In this document: piece after piece, positions 6,477 to 7,421 of the stretch
Layout of the letters: each line of letters opens with the position of its first letter
How positions within the stretch are numbered: position 1 is the stretch's first letter
Assembly (NCBI GenBank): GCA_938008925.1
Contig: CALLIQ010000779.1
Span: 1-7,421, forward strand
Length of the DNA stretch: 7,421 bases
DNA from: an uncultured Acidimicrobiales bacterium
GTDB lineage: Bacteria; Actinomycetota; Acidimicrobiia; Acidimicrobiales; SZUA-35
Direction: 5' to 3'
Made by a program: the position numbers and the translations under genes
Notes under the pieces: generated by a model
The model's database searches: none
What the model was told of the DNA's origin: nothing
What the model saw: the letters and a program-made list of their open reading frames with translations, nothing else

Positions 6477-6508
6477 GACCTCTGGCCAGCAAAGAGCAGG
6501 TCAAGAGC

Positions 6509-6523
6509 GGCCCATCACGGGCC
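6509..6523 (+). other. Hairpin after permease C
   Basis: GGCCC and GGGCC pair around the loop ATCAC, 33 bases after the stop of permease C. A competing pairing joins TCTGGCC (6481-6487) with GGCCAGA (6520-6526). There is no T-tract, so it is not a standard intrinsic terminator. It could slow 3' decay of the permease mRNA or cause weak termination before the binding-protein promoter. The function is uncertain. Confidence 0.3.
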
Positions 6524-6558
6524 AGATGACAGATGTGGGTCGATCCCGCGCCCTGAAA

Positions 6559-6591
6559 CAGTGCGCTGTGTGACGTCTGCTACACCATCGA
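6559..6591 (+). promoter_or_regulatory. Shared promoter/operator element, copy 2 (before the binding-protein gene)
   Basis: This is the second copy of the element seen at 4437-4469: CAGTG at the left, TCTGCTACACCATCGA (6576-6591) at the right, with the same internal spacing. The candidate extended -10 is TGC-TACACC (6579-6586), giving a start near 6592. It suggests separate and probably stronger transcription of the binding-protein gene, a common arrangement because binding proteins are needed in excess over the membrane complex. Promoter activity is inferred. Confidence 0.5.
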
Positions 6592-6597
6592 AGCCAC

Positions 6598-6623
6598 AGC
6601 CGAGATCCCTCCAAGACTCGGCT
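6598..6623 (+). other. Leader hairpin before the binding-protein gene
   Basis: AGCCGAG (6598-6604) and CTCGGCT (6617-6623) form a perfect 7-base-pair stem with a 12-base loop. It begins 6 bases after the shared element and ends 25 bases before the start codon. The loop contains TCCCT (6606-6610), which could pair with AGGGG (6636-6640, with one G-U) in the ribosome binding site. A 5' mRNA-stabilising stem or a translational control element are both possible. Confidence 0.45.
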
Positions 6624-6634
6624 TTCATCCATTG

Positions 6635-6642
6635 AAGGGGAG
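6635..6642 (+). promoter_or_regulatory. Ribosome binding site of the binding-protein gene
   Basis: AAGGGGAG is followed by 6 bases and then ATT at 6649. Strength and spacing point to 6649 as the start even though the codon is not ATG, GTG or TTG. Confidence 0.7.
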
Positions 6643-6648
6643 TGAAAG

Positions 6649-7421
6649 ATTAACAAGCGGAGCCTGAGCAAGCTGCTCGCGCTGCTTTTCGCCTTTGCCC
6701 TAGTTGCCGCCGCATGTGGTGGGGACTCGGACACAAGTGACGAGACGACAGACACCACGGCGGGGGAGACCGACGCCGGCGGTGACGATGACGAACCCAT
6801 TGCGGCTGGTGAAGAGGCCGAGGGCGACGTCGACACAGAGGTCGAAGAAGTCGAAGGTGAGCGCGCCTACGGCGGCTCCATCGCTGTTGGCCTCGAGGCC
6901 GAGGCCGTTGGCCTCCGTCCGTGGGAGGACACCTGCTCCTCGCCTTGCTACAACATGATGATCACGGTGTTCGACAAGCTGACCGACCAGGCAGCCGACG
7001 GCACCTACCAGCCGTACCTGTTCGAGACGCTCGAGCCGAATGAAGACTTCACCGAGTGGGTCGGCGTGCTGCGCAGCGGCGTGACCTTCCATAACGGCGT
7101 CGATCTCACCGCGCAGACCATCGCCGACATGTTCCCGATCCAGCAGGCTGGCGCAGCCGGTGCCGGTGGCCTCAGCGCCGCCAACATCGTCGACGTGCAG
7201 GCAACGGGTGACCTCGAGGTCACCTACACCCTCAGCCAGTCGAACTCCGCCCTTCCGGCGACGCTCTCACGAGCTCCCGTCGGCATGGTGTTCGAGCCGG
7301 CTGCTGCTGCTGCCGACCTCGACGCTGCGGCGAACGAGCCCGTCGGTACCGGTCCGTTCATGATCGAGAGCCGAGACCTCGACAACGAGACCATCGTGGT
7401 CCGCAACGACAACTACTGGGG
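6649..7421 (+). CDS. Substrate-binding lipoprotein of the ABC importer (SBP_bac_5/DppA type), 3' end truncated, probable ATT start
   Basis: The window holds 257 codons of this gene. It begins (I/M)NKRSLSKLLALLFAFALVAAAC: a basic start, a hydrophobic core and a lipobox with Cys23, so the mature protein should be lipid-anchored on the outer face of the membrane. Residues 24-72 are an acidic Asp/Glu/Thr/Gly-rich linker. The binding domain starts at YGGSIAVGL (74-82). FDKLTD, then FHNGVDLTAQTIADMF and VGTGPFMIESRD are typical of family 5 (peptide/nickel/opine) binding proteins. Cys96 and Cys100 may form a disulfide. A TGA stop lies in frame at 6643, and no ATG, GTG or TTG occurs in frame before the lipobox, so ATT at 6649 is the only start that keeps the full signal peptide. 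Alternatives are CTG at 6673, which loses the basic n-region, or a one-base error after the GTG at 6642. It closes the importer gene set. The ligand cannot be predicted. Confidence 0.88.
   Translation, partial: MNKRSLSKLLALLFAFALVAAACGGDSDTSDETTDTTAGETDAGGDDDEPIAAGEEAEGDVDTEVEEVEGERAYGGSIAVGLEAEAVGLRPWEDTCSSPCYNMMITVFDKLTDQAADGTYQPYLFETLEPNEDFTEWVGVLRSGVTFHNGVDLTAQTIADMFPIQQAGAAGAGGLSAANIVDVQATGDLEVTYTLSQSNSALPATLSRAPVGMVFEPAAAAADLDAAANEPVGTGPFMIESRDLDNETIVVRNDNYW

Noticed and set aside
6642..6653. Mini-cistron GTG-AAA-GAT-TAA overlapping the binding-protein start
   Set aside because: The ribosome binding site overlaps the GTG, so initiation there is unlikely. Kept only as part of the alternative one-base-error explanation.
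6700..7092. Minus-strand 130-codon and plus-strand 84-codon (6704-6958) open frames within the binding-protein gene
   Set aside because: The frame starting at ATT 6649 shows a lipobox and family 5 binding-protein motifs over its whole length. These other frames are low-complexity shadows.
7301..7315. GCT triplet run
   Set aside because: It encodes a short alanine stretch inside the binding protein. Four or five repeats in a GC-rich gene are ordinary.

Overview
The window is GC-rich DNA from a high-GC Gram-positive bacterium. Actinomycetota is likely and class Acidimicrobiia (Ilumatobacter-like) is my best guess. The grounds are GC-ending codon use, a luciferase-like monooxygenase of the F420-type family, a secreted DUF4214 protein, and a lipoprotein signal ending VAAAC-GG followed by a long acidic linker. 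The taxonomic call is inference. No RNA gene, CRISPR array or mobile element is visible, and I see no sign of horizontal transfer.

Layout. On the minus strand, 247 to 1 holds the 5' part of a luciferase-like monooxygenase gene that runs off the left edge. Divergent from it, 345-1211 encodes an exported protein with two DUF4214-type repeats. Between the two starts lies a nested inverted repeat (250-295) that could fold over the ribosome binding site of the minus-strand gene. A crotonase-superfamily (enoyl-CoA hydratase/isomerase) gene follows at 1286-2074; it keeps only one of the two classical catalytic glutamates.

The main content, 2197 to the right edge, is a complete-looking Dpp/Opp-type ABC importer (peptide/opine/nickel family) apart from the truncated 3' end of the binding protein. 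The order is ATPase D (2197-3357), ATPase F (3357-4394), permease B (4520-5476), permease C (5481-6476), and substrate-binding lipoprotein (6649 onward). D and F overlap by one base, and B and C are 4 bases apart. The SBP would capture substrate outside the membrane, B and C form the channel, and D and F hydrolyse ATP. The substrate cannot be read from sequence.

The least ordinary features are regulatory. The two gaps, before permease B and before the SBP, carry a shared 33-base element (26 of 33 identical, with a 16-base identical core) that looks like a promoter or operator. Each copy is followed 5-6 bases later by a perfect small hairpin that ends 24-25 bases before the start codon. A 9-base piece of the same core precedes ATPase D, next to a CRP-like palindrome. 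The SBP gene appears to start with the rare codon ATT, preceded by a strong ribosome binding site. I see no wholly new multi-gene system here; the genes belong to known families, and the novelty lies in start-codon choice and leader architecture.
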